A stretch of 64,000 bases of DNA from Caenorhabditis remanei (Eukaryota > Nematoda > Chromadorea > Rhabditida > Rhabditidae). The DNA lies in the NCBI RefSeq assembly GCF_010183535.1, contig NC_071330.1, positions 8,103,717 through 8,167,716 on the forward strand. The letters run 5' to 3'. Positions 35,861 to 46,900 of the stretch are shown here, piece by piece (positions within the stretch are counted from its first letter, which is position 1; each line of letters starts with the position of its first letter). The position numbers and the translations under genes were made by a program. The notes beneath the pieces are model-generated. The model had not been told where the DNA came from and searched no databases. It worked only from the letters and a program-made list of their open reading frames with translations.

Positions 35861-36085
35861 TCGCGTGCGTGTATTATCAGCACTTATCGTGTGCATTATG
35901 AGCACTTATCGTGTGCATTTTCAGCACTTATCGTGTGCATTTTCAGCACTTATCGTGTGCATTAGGAGCACTAGTCGTGTGCCTTATTGGCACTAGTCGT
36001 GTACCGTATTGGTACTAGTCGTGTGCATTATAAGCACTAGTCGTGTGCCTTGTTGGCACTAGTCGTGTGCTTTGTGGGCACTAGT
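35861..36085. repeat. Minisatellite of about ten 22-bp hairpin units
   Basis: Units follow cgt-GTGC-nnnnnnn-GCAC-tta/agt. Each contains a short inverted repeat. Stems vary between units with pairing kept: GTGCC/GGCAC, GTACC/GGTAC and GTGC/GCAC. Confidence 0.85.
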
Positions 36086-36385
36086 TACAAACTCGTACAT
36101 GTTCCGTAGTGTGGTACGAGAATGTGGAGTTGAAGCTACTCGGTGTTTGGGTGAATAGCGAATTGTGAGTGGTTCAGTGGTTGAGAAAGTTGTGATCCCT
36201 TTAGCTGCTCAGTGCCACGTCTTCTTCTTGCGAAGACCAGAGCTAGGGTTTGGTGTGACTCTTTTCATTGTGGCTCTCACAAGTGTTGTGTTGGGAGTAT
36301 CCTGTAGTGCCTGATTTGATTATTGTAAGCCTCCATCTCTAGTATTCTCGCCACCTATGGGTTGTGTCCACAGGTCGATGCACCA

Positions 36386-36500
36386 TGTGCTGACGTTAGA
36401 GGGAAGGTGAACCGTCAGACTTAGAATGCGAGAATAACAATAGAGGAAAGGTTGACAGGTTTATTCAATAGTGTTAAAGGGCCAGGAGGATACTTTAACA
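36386..36500 (-). repeat. Truncated internal LTR fragment
   Basis: About 115 bp beginning tgtgctgac, like the LTR at 34662. It is preceded on the plus strand by gtcgatgcacca, the tRNA-Gly end, and broken off at tactttaaca, where the tRNA copy begins a few bases later. Confidence 0.7.
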
Positions 36501-36509
36501 CTGCCGCTC

Positions 36510-36580
36510 TCGGTGGTTCAGTGGTAGAATGCTCGCCTGCCACGCGGGCGGCCGGGGTTCGATTCCCCGTCGATGCACCA
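36510..36580 (+). tRNA. Near full-length tRNA-Gly(GCC) copy including CCA, abutting the LTR
   Basis: From tcggtggttcag to gatgcacca, this matches the tRNA-Gly at 34569-34639 but lacks the first three bases of the acceptor stem, which are replaced by unrelated bases. CCA occupies 36578-36580 and the LTR starts at the next base. It therefore forms an unusually long primer-binding site; probably not a functional gene. Confidence 0.7.
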
Positions 36581-37094
36581 TGTTCCGACTTAATAGGAGA
36601 GCGGCACCCTCGTCAGAATGAGTATGATGAGAACAGTAAGAAAGGAGAGGTTTGGCAAGTTTATTCAACAGTGTCACTAGAACAGGAGGATACTTTAGAC
36701 GCTTGAGTTCTTGGTGTGCCAGAGCATTTGTTGGAGACGATTGGCGGAGCCACGGTAGAGACGTCGATTGGTTGAGCTTCCAGCAGTTGAGTGTCCAATA
36801 GAGCAAGAGCGGTTGAACTGACGATTTCCTTTCCTTATATGCAGCGAATCGAGGGCGATCGTTATCTTGAGGGCAGCACAAACAGAGTTCAGGGACACGC
36901 AAGTAGTTGACGAGAGTAGTTGAGTATTTCCTCCGAAAGACAGAAGGTCACGTAACACGTATTGAGTTTATTGCCAAACCATTTTCATTTCTTATAGCCA
37001 TTTTGGTTAGATATCTGTGAATCTAATAGGAGCCACAGAGTTGTTAGGCTGGTTGTTGGAGGTCGTGAATTAATGGTTAATTAATTCCATGACA
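36581..37094 (-). repeat. LTR, right copy (5' LTR in element orientation)
   Basis: 514 bp, same as the left copy. It borders the tRNA-Gly primer-binding sequence on its inner side and the GAGAT duplication on its outer side. Confidence 0.88.
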
Positions 37095-37099
37095 GAGAT
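37095..37099. repeat. Target-site duplication, right copy
   Basis: GAGAT directly after the right LTR. Confidence 0.85.
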
Positions 37100-37954
37100 G
37101 CTGTTTATTATTCCAGATACTTACATTTTTACTTACATTACAAATATTCGGATACTCGTTTTGAATTACGATTGCTCCAATATGTCATTCCAGACACATC
37201 AAATATAGCCAACACCTCATCAAAGGTTAACTAATAAATTTAAAAATAGGATGAAAAGGAAGTGAAAGAGTACCACCCAGTACGACACTAATTAAGAGAA
37301 GAAAAAGACGAAGACAAAATGAATATTGCTTATTTTTCGTATTTGTCACTTCGACATTTTCGTTCCCTTTTTCTGTTTCTTAGAGGAATTTTTTCAAGTT
37401 TTCTGATTTCTTAAAGCTTTTTAGGAACAATTTCACAAAATACGGCCAAATCTCTGATTTTCATTTCTTTCTGATATCTAATCAATAGATCAGGAACATC
37501 ATGAAAACAACCATTAAACTTTTGTCGTCGTCATCATAACCTGCTTTTCCTGTTTTTCAATCTGAAATCCACGCGTCCTCAGAATCTTTTGTACTCTTTC
37601 TTCAAAATTGCCTTCTTCATTTGGACGAAAGTGAATTGAAAGAATACAAGTCAAAAAGAAGATTTTTTAATGTGCGATAAACTTGAGAGAGCCAACAAGA
37701 TTTGACTCGAAGAATTTCTATTTTTTTTTCTTTTTTTTTCTCAAAATACACTCTGCATTTCCATACTTTTACTTTTTGCACTTTTCTTATGCTTTTCAAA
37801 TTCCCGATGGTCCAATTCATTCTGTCAATCATTTTTGGTATTTCTTTAGTTTTCCGAGTTAAAACATTTCGAATACTCGTTTCTCCGTATTCCGGAAGCT
37901 GGCTTTTCTCAATAAAAGTTTTGAATTTCCAATTCAGGATCACTTCAAATTCAA
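37100..37954. other. Intergenic, no gene seen
   Basis: AT-rich sequence between the LTR element and the first candidate exon at 37955. A TTTCCAATTCAG acceptor ends at 37936, a likely trans-splice site for that exon. Confidence 0.4.
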
Positions 37955-40900
37955 ATGAGTACCCTACAACAACGACTCAATGCTTTTAAAAAGAGAGGAC
38001 AACTGTCTCGAGGGGTAGGTCATTTCATATTTTGATTTTCGAGTTCATGGGATCAAAACTTTCTTTTTTCCCCTGTAACCAGAAATTTTGTGTCTTGATT
38101 CCAATCGAAGGCGAAAATAAATGAATAAATATTGGGTCGTCAAGGTAGCAAAAACAGCGGAAATTGAAATATTCGTCAACCCCGAAAAGCTGAAAAATAA
38201 ATGATTTCAATCGTTTTTCAATCTCCGTAAACTTAAGAGAAAGAATAAAAACCATTGGGTTTTTGTTCCTCCAAACAGTCGTATTTTATTCTGCTTTATT
38301 CTGTTTCGTCAGCTTCTCTTTCTTCTTCGTTCGGAAAGAGAGAAGAGCCCATTTATTTATTCTCATTCTTCTTCTTCTTCTTCCGTCAAGCCATCCATCT
38401 CTTGCCTTCTTCCACACAATTCTTCTTCATTTTCAATTTCATTGTCTTTCTTTTTCTGGAAAAGACGAAAATCTAGTACTGAATAAAGAAGGAACTGAAA
38501 ATGATATTCGCTTTTTGTTGTTCTGCTCTCAAGACAAATTTCTTACCTGCTAAATCTATTCCAGCTGGAGCAATTGCCACGAGAAAGGTATGTTTATTTG
38601 GTCATTAGGTGAGAAAATGGATAGTCCTGAATGAGCTAGAGGAAGACATGAGTTGGCAATGAATTCCAGCCAATACTCAGTATCAAAATGTGTTTTTAGA
38701 ATTAATAACGATTTGGGATTTCCCAGAGTTTTCCTTCAATTCATCTGGATGACAGAACGAGTCGAACTTTTTTTATCTATTTAATCATGACCTCATGAGC
38801 TCTCTTTGTGCTGTAAATGTCTGTAATGGCATTCAACAATTTCAATTCATCATTAACCATCTTTTTCACGAGAGTTCACTTTGTCTTTTTTGGATTCTGC
38901 AGAGCCTTTTTCATGCTCTTCTTTTGTAAGAAAACTGTTTCCTTCGACTGAAAATGTAACTGTCTTTATTTGATTGAAACTTTGAAATACCGAAAGAATT
39001 GATGATTTTCCAACGATAATTTATCCTGTGAAAAAAGATGTGATCTGTTTTTGGGAGGAAATGGTTTTTCACCCATTCTCTTCCTTTCGTAATTGGATTT
39101 CCAGTGCGTTTCCGGTCACATTTCCATCAGAAAATGCAAATATCTTTTTCCTTCTGAAGTTCATCCATTTGTTTTTTTCAAAAACCTTTCATCTCTCATT
39201 TCCTTTCGAAAGATTGAAAAGTTGTATGATTTCAAAAAAGTTTATTGGCACTAGCTTTTTCAGTTTTTCGGCAGAAATCGGTAAGTTGTTGAGTTGGGAT
39301 CTGTAACGAATCCAGGCTGGTTTTTAACTGGTTTTTGAGTACATTTTCTGAAAAAAGTGTGATATAAATAAATAAGTAAAGGAATAGATAAATATATAGT
39401 TAAACAATCCGAAATTGTGTAACTTGCAGATCGTCGCAAAACCAAAAATATATCGTAATAGAATTTCTATCTGTATATCTTTTTATTGAATTCTAGGTCC
39501 CTAACCGAAAACAAATTGCTCATAGTTCAATTCAAGAAATCAAATGGCGTGGTAAGGTTTCAAATGACGGATAAATTGAATTTACTCACCGAGTTATTGT
39601 GAATTCTAATTCAATTCAAATTTCGATTCTTCTCATAATTCAATTTCTCAAACTTGTCGAATGTAACCCAAAACTTCAAAGAAAACGTGATTTCCCTCAC
39701 TGAAGAAAGTTGAAATCTCTCGTCTTCTGAGACCACTTTGATTTGAAAGATTTCAGATTTTGATATCAGCTTTACCACGGGATGGCGAATAATTTATAAT
39801 TATAGTAGGCGGAAGAGGAAAAAAAATGGAAAAGGAAAAGATTCTTCCTCTTTTTCACACTTTTTTTTGCGTATTCTTGTCCACTAGAACACTAAAATAT
39901 TTACATTTTTCTTCATTGCCTCCGGGTCTTTTTACCGCTTTTATGGAATCTTCTAGGAAGACTTTCGATTGGTTTAAAGACAAAAAGTGACTTTTCTTTT
40001 GAAATAATGGTAGCATTCATTAGTTCTTTCCAGATAATTTCAGTTTATCCTCTTTTTCTCAGCTCAATTTACAATCACTTCATAATTCAATACCGTTCTC
40101 TTATTCTCCCCATCACATTCCCTATTTTAATAGAACTTCCAACCTTGTCTTCTCTTTTTTGAAATTTAAAACTTGTGAGAAAACTTGAATTCATTATTAT
40201 TTTTGTGAGAGAATAATGGCTAAATTTCGTCGTTTTTGGTCCACATCGTCGGATTCAGCCAACACTGCTGATATCGTCTACACAATAAAAATGGATAAAA
40301 TATGGGTTTGTTTCGTATTTGGAGTGTTTGTATTGATGTTCGTGTCCAGGGGAATATTAGTGGATAATAAGATTTTATTCCAGATTCTGTTTGAATTTTC
40401 TCCTTAATTTTTTTCTGCGATAATTAGCTGGCCCGGGTTTACCGTACACTTTTTTTATTGTTGAGTATTGTTTAACTTTTTAAAGTTCAAGTTCAAGAAT
40501 ATACAAGGCCTTTTCAGATTGCATTTCTATCTTTGTTGATCTGAAAGTTATTTTTTGTTCGAAAAAAGCTATCAATGAACAGACAAGTTCTAAACTCCAG
40601 TTTTAATTGAGTTCGAATGAGACATCTCTTTTCCAAAAAAAAACAGTTCTCTGAAATATTTTTTCTGGAAATTACATCATTCCTCCTCCTCTCCCATCCA
40701 TTACTGCTCATTTGTCTTTTCTAAACCAAAGTAAACATTAAAAATTAATTGGATCCCGCTTGGCGCTCATTAGTGACTCGTTTTGACTTCAAAAACAAAC
40801 TTTTTCAATGCTTAAATTCCTTGTTTTTCGGTGTTCTAATAGTCATGTTTTTGGGTTGACTTCAATGAATTTGTTGTTGTTTCGGACGCTCGTTTTCTTT

Positions 40901-43900
40901 ATTTCCTTCTTTTTTAATGTTAAATTAGAATGATGTTTTATTGAAGAAATCGAATTGAAGTTCATGAATAAGATATTAACATCATCCAGTTTTAACTATT
41001 TTTTCTCCAATAGGAGTAAAAAGAAGAAGATGCTGAGGTAACTTCTGATATGATGAAATGAACTCTGATAAAACTCAACAAGTAACAGTCAACTCACATT
41101 ACTTCTTTTTTCTATCAGAACAAAACTAATTAACATTTCAAGAAAGTTCCCAATGGAGCAATACTATATAAACCGTTCTATAGTAGTTCTATTAAAATCC
41201 AAGAATCCTAAATTTCATTTTCTTCAAATATTTTCCAATAACACCTTCATTTTGAAATTCCAAAAACAACATTACGCAGTAAAATTGAATCAACTCAGAA
41301 CTGAAAATTCTACTTTCCAGATCCTCACTTCTTTCCATTCGCAACTTCTTCCAAAAGAAGAAACTCGATTAAAAGTTACCAACGTAGTTCCATAATTTCA
41401 ATTGAATTCTATATTTTATTATACTCCAATCAAATTATTTGTCGCTGAAAATATCTTTATTTATTCGTTTCTGATATTTTTTCTTCGTTTTTTTTTTTCA
41501 AAAAATCCACAGGAATTTCTCATTATCTTTTGTTTTTTCTCTGTTAGAGAATCAACATATCCACCAAAAAGCTATTCAACAAGAGGAAGGAAATTCTCCA
41601 TTTTTCCACTTTTGTTCCTCTTTTCTTTTTTATTTTTTATGCAAGATGGTGGTGAGTTGGATATTATTCGCTTTAAATATTCGAGAAAAAAGAAAAGAAA
41701 ATTGGAATCAGAGAGATAGATAAGCGCATTTTAGAATGGGAACATCTCAAGGAATTTTTATTTTCAAAATCCGGAAGAAATTAGAGAAAAGAGAAATAGA
41801 CAGCTTTCCCAGCGTCTGTTCCCAAGGTCTGATTTCATGGGTTCGAGAGTATGATGTCCTTTTTTCCAAATATTTAGAATGAGAAGAATCATTTTTCGTT
41901 TAAAAAGTGGGTTTAAAAAACAAGAGAAGTATGAAAATGTATGCAAATCCAAAAGAAGATAGAAAAGTTGACTGAAACTGTTCGTGATATTGAAAAAAGG
42001 AAAAAAGTTGAACATATATCAACAATATTTCTTTTATTTTCTGACTTTTAATTTCAAAATGAGAGATTTTTTATTGTTAATACCAGTTTGGAATGAAGAG
42101 AAGAACAATGAGGAAACGGTATGTGCACACCTTTTTGTGAACTCTATAGGGCTTTCCAATAACTTTTAGCTTTCTAGCAATAGTTTTGATTTATCCTCAA
42201 AAAAGTTTACTCTCGAAACCCGTCTCGAATTCGGGTAATCAGCTACCAATTCCAAGTTGACAAATACAATTTTAATCAAAAAATTAATGTTTAAAATTCG
42301 TATTATGCTATTGAGTTTTAATCTTCAACCTTTCACTCTCTGTCTTATTTTTTTCTAAAAAACATTCGTCACTTTCCCATTGATAAAAAACTTTTTTTTC
42401 TTTTTTCTTCGTTCAGATTCCGCTGTCAAGTTGTCACCGAGTGCTCCACTAAATTAGTTTTTATTTCTTCTTTTTGCTCTTTTCTCTCACTTCCTTTTTC
42501 TTCTTTGCTTCCGGATAACATATCCAATATTCCCGATTCTCATCTGAAGAAAGTAAAGGTTCTTCTCCTCGAAATTATCTCTAGAATATTCGAAATGTTG
42601 TCTTTTCCAAAAAAACAAATTCATAAGAAAAGGAAACACCGAACAAGACGTTTAGCTGTTATTCCACCCGAGTATTCTGATCTGTATGAATATGAAGTGA
42701 GTCGTTTCTTCTTATGTATTATCACAGAGTTCTTGAACTATTTTTCCTGTTTATGATGTAAAAAATTTTTTTTGTTCTGTTTTGTCTCTCCGGAAGGTGG
42801 TACTCTACAACACTGAACGTTATCAGTAATTAGTGAACATTTTCTGAACACAGTCCTAGATTTTCTATTTTTTCGCTGGAACGTTTGTGAAGATTACGAT
42901 CACTTTTATTTCATTAGTTTTCTTGCTTTTTTTCCACTGTTTATCACACAAAAATGTCAAGTCTTGGATAAGAAAATGTCGAATTTCCGTTTTAAAATTC
43001 ATCTACTCCAGTCTTTAAGACATCATTAATCTCACTAGTATTTTGAATCTGAAAATGAACGGAATACTGGGGAAAACTCTTTCTGACTTATAACTTTTGA
43101 CCCTTCCCTAATACGAAGATGTGTCAAATAACTAGATCTTTTATCAATTGAAGAGACTACTGAATCGGTCAGAAGAGGACGAGGGAACTTCTGAAAAGAA
43201 TACGGAATCTTACAGAAAACATATTACATTTCTCTGAATCTGTGAATTCGAACTACAAATTGCCCTATTCATTTTCATCGAACAACCACCCATTTCAATG
43301 TCTCCACGTAAGACTTCGTATTTTTCTCATTTTTTCAAGCGAATACCAACAAGAAAAAAAGTGGTTGATCTATAGAAAATACTTTATAATAACTGCTTTT
43401 TTCCTCATCTCAATCACCTTATTTTGCAGTATATATTGTTATTATATTCTCTCACGTCTTCGTATTTTGTCTAGATTTTGTTTACTTCCCCGTTCTTCTT
43501 CAGCCAAATTTTTCAAGTTGACGAAAGAAAAATGAAGTGGAGAGAAAAGAATAAGAGCACATTTTTTATTGTTGAAGTAGGTTCTCTGAATTTTTATTTT
43601 CATGAGAGAATAGAAGATTTTGGTACTTTCAGACAATTCCTTTTTCATATGTTCATTGAATTGGGCCGAAATATGATGAGTTTGTGATTTTAGATAATTA
43701 GTCTGAAATGAGTGAGCTAAAAACTTCAGATTCTCCTTTTCGTTGACACGTAATCCTAACTTCTACGTCTCCTATGCTACGTCAGTAGACGTCATGAAGC
43801 CTTTTATTAGATGAACATCTGTAAATTAGAGAAAAAAACAACGGCATTCAATTTTTTGATGAATGCGTTCAGTTAAAGTTACAATTATAATCAGTGACAA

Positions 43901-46900
43901 TAGACCACCTTCCCATTAAATTTCCATTTCCTCACCACTTTTCAAAAATGGTTAGTTTTCTGCAAAAGCGAAGGAGCGAAAAGGGAAATCAAGCTCATTT
44001 CCTGTAGGCAAAAGTTCTAGTTTTTGGACGAGAAATTGAACTTCGTTGTAGGAGAGAAAATGATGTCATCGAAACGTGTATGATCAAGATATCAATTAAA
44101 GGGGTAATTAGAATATTGATGAAATTAACCGAAATTAACAAATTTTTAGATATTTTTAAAAGGAGTTAACTTTTCAGATGACAATGCTCGATCCGGATGA
44201 CTTGAGTCCTGGGGAAATAGTGTTTTCGGCTGACGATACTGCTGGAGAAAGATCGTTTTTGGCCGAGTTCTTTGGCAAGAAACAGTCACTTTCTATCGGA
44301 ACCAAGTGAGTTTGAGTCAAAACAAATCGATTCGGTGATCAACCAATGCTTGATTCCTGTTCCGATCCCAAGTGTTTCAGCTTTCTCATCATAATGTTAT
44401 TAGTGCTTGAGAAAATCAGTTAGTTTTTCCATTTTCGTGAATCCCTCCGGAATTCATTTTTATTCTTTTCCAAAGCCCACTATTCTGCAGAAATCGTCAA
44501 CAAGGATCAAAAACTCTGACCCAAAACCCAAAAGTTCATATTACGAGTTCTGTCAGAAGCAGCTCAAAACTCAATTATTCAAAAATTCCTCTTTTTTCTC
44601 TCCTCTGCCTCCAGAATTTCCGGTCGGTAGAATGGAGAATGAGTTGAAAGAAAATGAGGGAAACAATTGAGTTGTCTCCCTTTGGCCTCTCTCTAAAAAG
44701 GTCTCTCCTTCTAATTTGAAAACGCCTCACTGAGTTTCTCTATTTTACCAATGGTACCGCCCAGTTTTTGAGGAAAAAGAAGGAAAGCTAACAATATTTA
44801 TTCTTTACCTAGAAAACTTGTTTTCGTTCTTTGTTTTCCAGTATTTGAAGTGTTGATTGGTAGAATTTGGAGTTTTGTACTGTAGATACTAAACCCTGGT
44901 TGTATTCGAAAATTCTCGAAATGAGAGATATTTTGAGAAGAAAATACTATTGAATCATGTTAATTTTTCTTTGAATTCATAGATTTTTGCCTTACAAACT
45001 ATAAATACAGCTCAGCAAGGATCTCTGCTGAGTTGACCCAACTTTCCATGAAATCAGCTTTCTCCACAACTAATTTGATCTTATCAGTAGATTAATCTTC
45101 GACGGTTTATTTCTATCATCTGTATTGAAACTTCAAGAATTCAAACAAAACTTCATTGATGTGAAATGCTGTGAATAAGATTAGACATTCAGTTGAAATG
45201 GCTCTCAATGATGGATTAAAAAAATGGAAAATATCAAAAGAGAACAATCAGAAATCTTCGTTTCTTTGAGTTTTTGTTGTCACTAACCACAATTTTAGTA
45301 GGATTTCTTCCCAATTTCATGCAAAAAAGAAATGAGAGAGTTCGAATTTTCTGAATGATCTATTTCTTTATCCCCTTTTTATTCATGAATTTGAAATCAA
45401 GTGCTCTTGAGATTTCAGATTGAAATTTGTCTCTAAGTTGTTATTTTATTCAAGTCAGTGACTCATTGTAAAGTAGATAGTAAAGAAGATTTAACATGCA
45501 CTTCATCTCTAGTCTCATTATCATTTCATTATGTTTTTTCCTCTCTTTTCACGACGATTTCCTGCCGCTCACTGAACAAAAATTGCATCGAACACATCTG
45601 AAAACTTGAAGTAATTAGCTGTAATCTTCTTTTTCTATTTCCTTTTCTTCTAGTTCATATTAGGATTTTCACAAAAGCGGGGTAGTCTTCGGTTCCCTGT
45701 TATGCAGAAAATTGAGAAAAAACTTTAACAAGATCTTCATTTTAACTGACCTTAGTCCATCTCTCAAAAAACGTTACACAGTTGTGTGCTCTCAAAACTT
45801 TCACTTTACATAGATTTCATTATATGTAATTAAATTTCAATCTTGTTAGGGAATATTTATTGGACATCTGTATCACTGAAAAACATCGAAATTTCTTTTT
45901 TTAAATATTAAGTTAACAGCTTCTGAAAAAGTTTCAGTGTTGCCCAATAACTCAGCTCATTCCCAACATTTCGGAACGGGATTAGTTTCAAAGTGAAGAC
46001 TATTCGTCATTCTATCCATTTCCATCAAAAAAATTTCAAAAAACTATTTTATCTCCAAACTCATTTTCCATTTTGCCTCACGAGAAACCGAGGGAAAGTA
46101 GGCGGAGTCCACCTGCATGAGAAAGATAGTAGGCCCGTGAGATGTCGGCCGCTATGTTTCCGCCAATTTTGCAGCCGCTTTTCGTTAATTCACTAAAACT
46201 AATCAGGAAAAACAACTATTACTAAATAGCGACGTAAGTAGATTCAGATTGGAACTTCGAAACAATAGAATGAGGTTGAAACTGTCTGTCATCATTTAAA
46301 CATCTGATAGTTGCTCGGAGAAATTCAGGGTTCTCTTTCTTGATGTATCTCTGATCCAACGACTAGACTCATTTATCTGTCTACTGGAAAATATTACATC
46401 TGCTGTAAATCTGAAAAAAAAAACGAGCTTACATTCGGATTAGCTGATGTCCCGATGATTTCTTTTTCATATACGCACAGAAGTGTGCAATACGCGGAGA
46501 AATTTATACACTCTGTTCCCCCTTCTCATTCCTTTTTCTCCCACTAATCCCATCTCGTTTCTCATGTTTTTTCGGGATTTATTCAGTAACCATAGAGAGT
46601 TTTTGCTCCGTCGAAGAAAAGAGGCCATAGTTTTTTCTTCTGAAAAAAAGAAGAAGAAACATTTGTTATTTCGACTCTTTTCCTTGCTTTTCAACATTCC
46701 TCTTTCAACTTCTTATTCACATCATTCGACCGTTTTTTCGGTCGAACAATCAGTCGATTTGAGGAATTTCACTGTGATGATTCGGATGGTTGAAAAGTCT
46801 TTTGTAAGATTTCTAGTCTATTTTTGATAATGGAATGATGGGAAATCGGGAGAAAAATCAGACTGTCATCTAGAACAACCTACCGTAATAATTATAGAAA

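Larger units (their letters stand above)
31885..37094 (-). mobile_element. Recent nonautonomous LTR retroelement with nested insertions
   Basis: Two 514-bp LTRs (31885-32398 and 36581-37094) begin TGTTCC and end ATGACA, and appear identical. The element is flanked by the same five bases, GAGAT (31880-31884 and 37095-37099), a target-site duplication. On the minus strand, the base next to the right LTR starts TGGTGCATCGACGGGG, complementary to the 3' end of tRNA-Gly, so this is the primer-binding site and the element reads right to left. The 4.2-kb interior has no gag, protease or reverse-transcriptase frame. It contains further related LTR pieces, tRNA copies, a minisatellite and a TIR element. 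Use of tRNA-Gly and a 5-bp duplication would fit a Pao/BEL-type parent, but that is inference. Confidence 0.85.

Noticed and set aside
35861..36085. CRISPR-like array
   Set aside because: Units are contiguous with no unique spacers, and the host is a nematode; this is a minisatellite.
43508..43581. Possible internal exon (SQIFQVDERKMKW) of the multi-first-exon gene
   Set aside because: Open in only one entry phase, weak GTAGGT donor and no independent support, so it was not included in the model.
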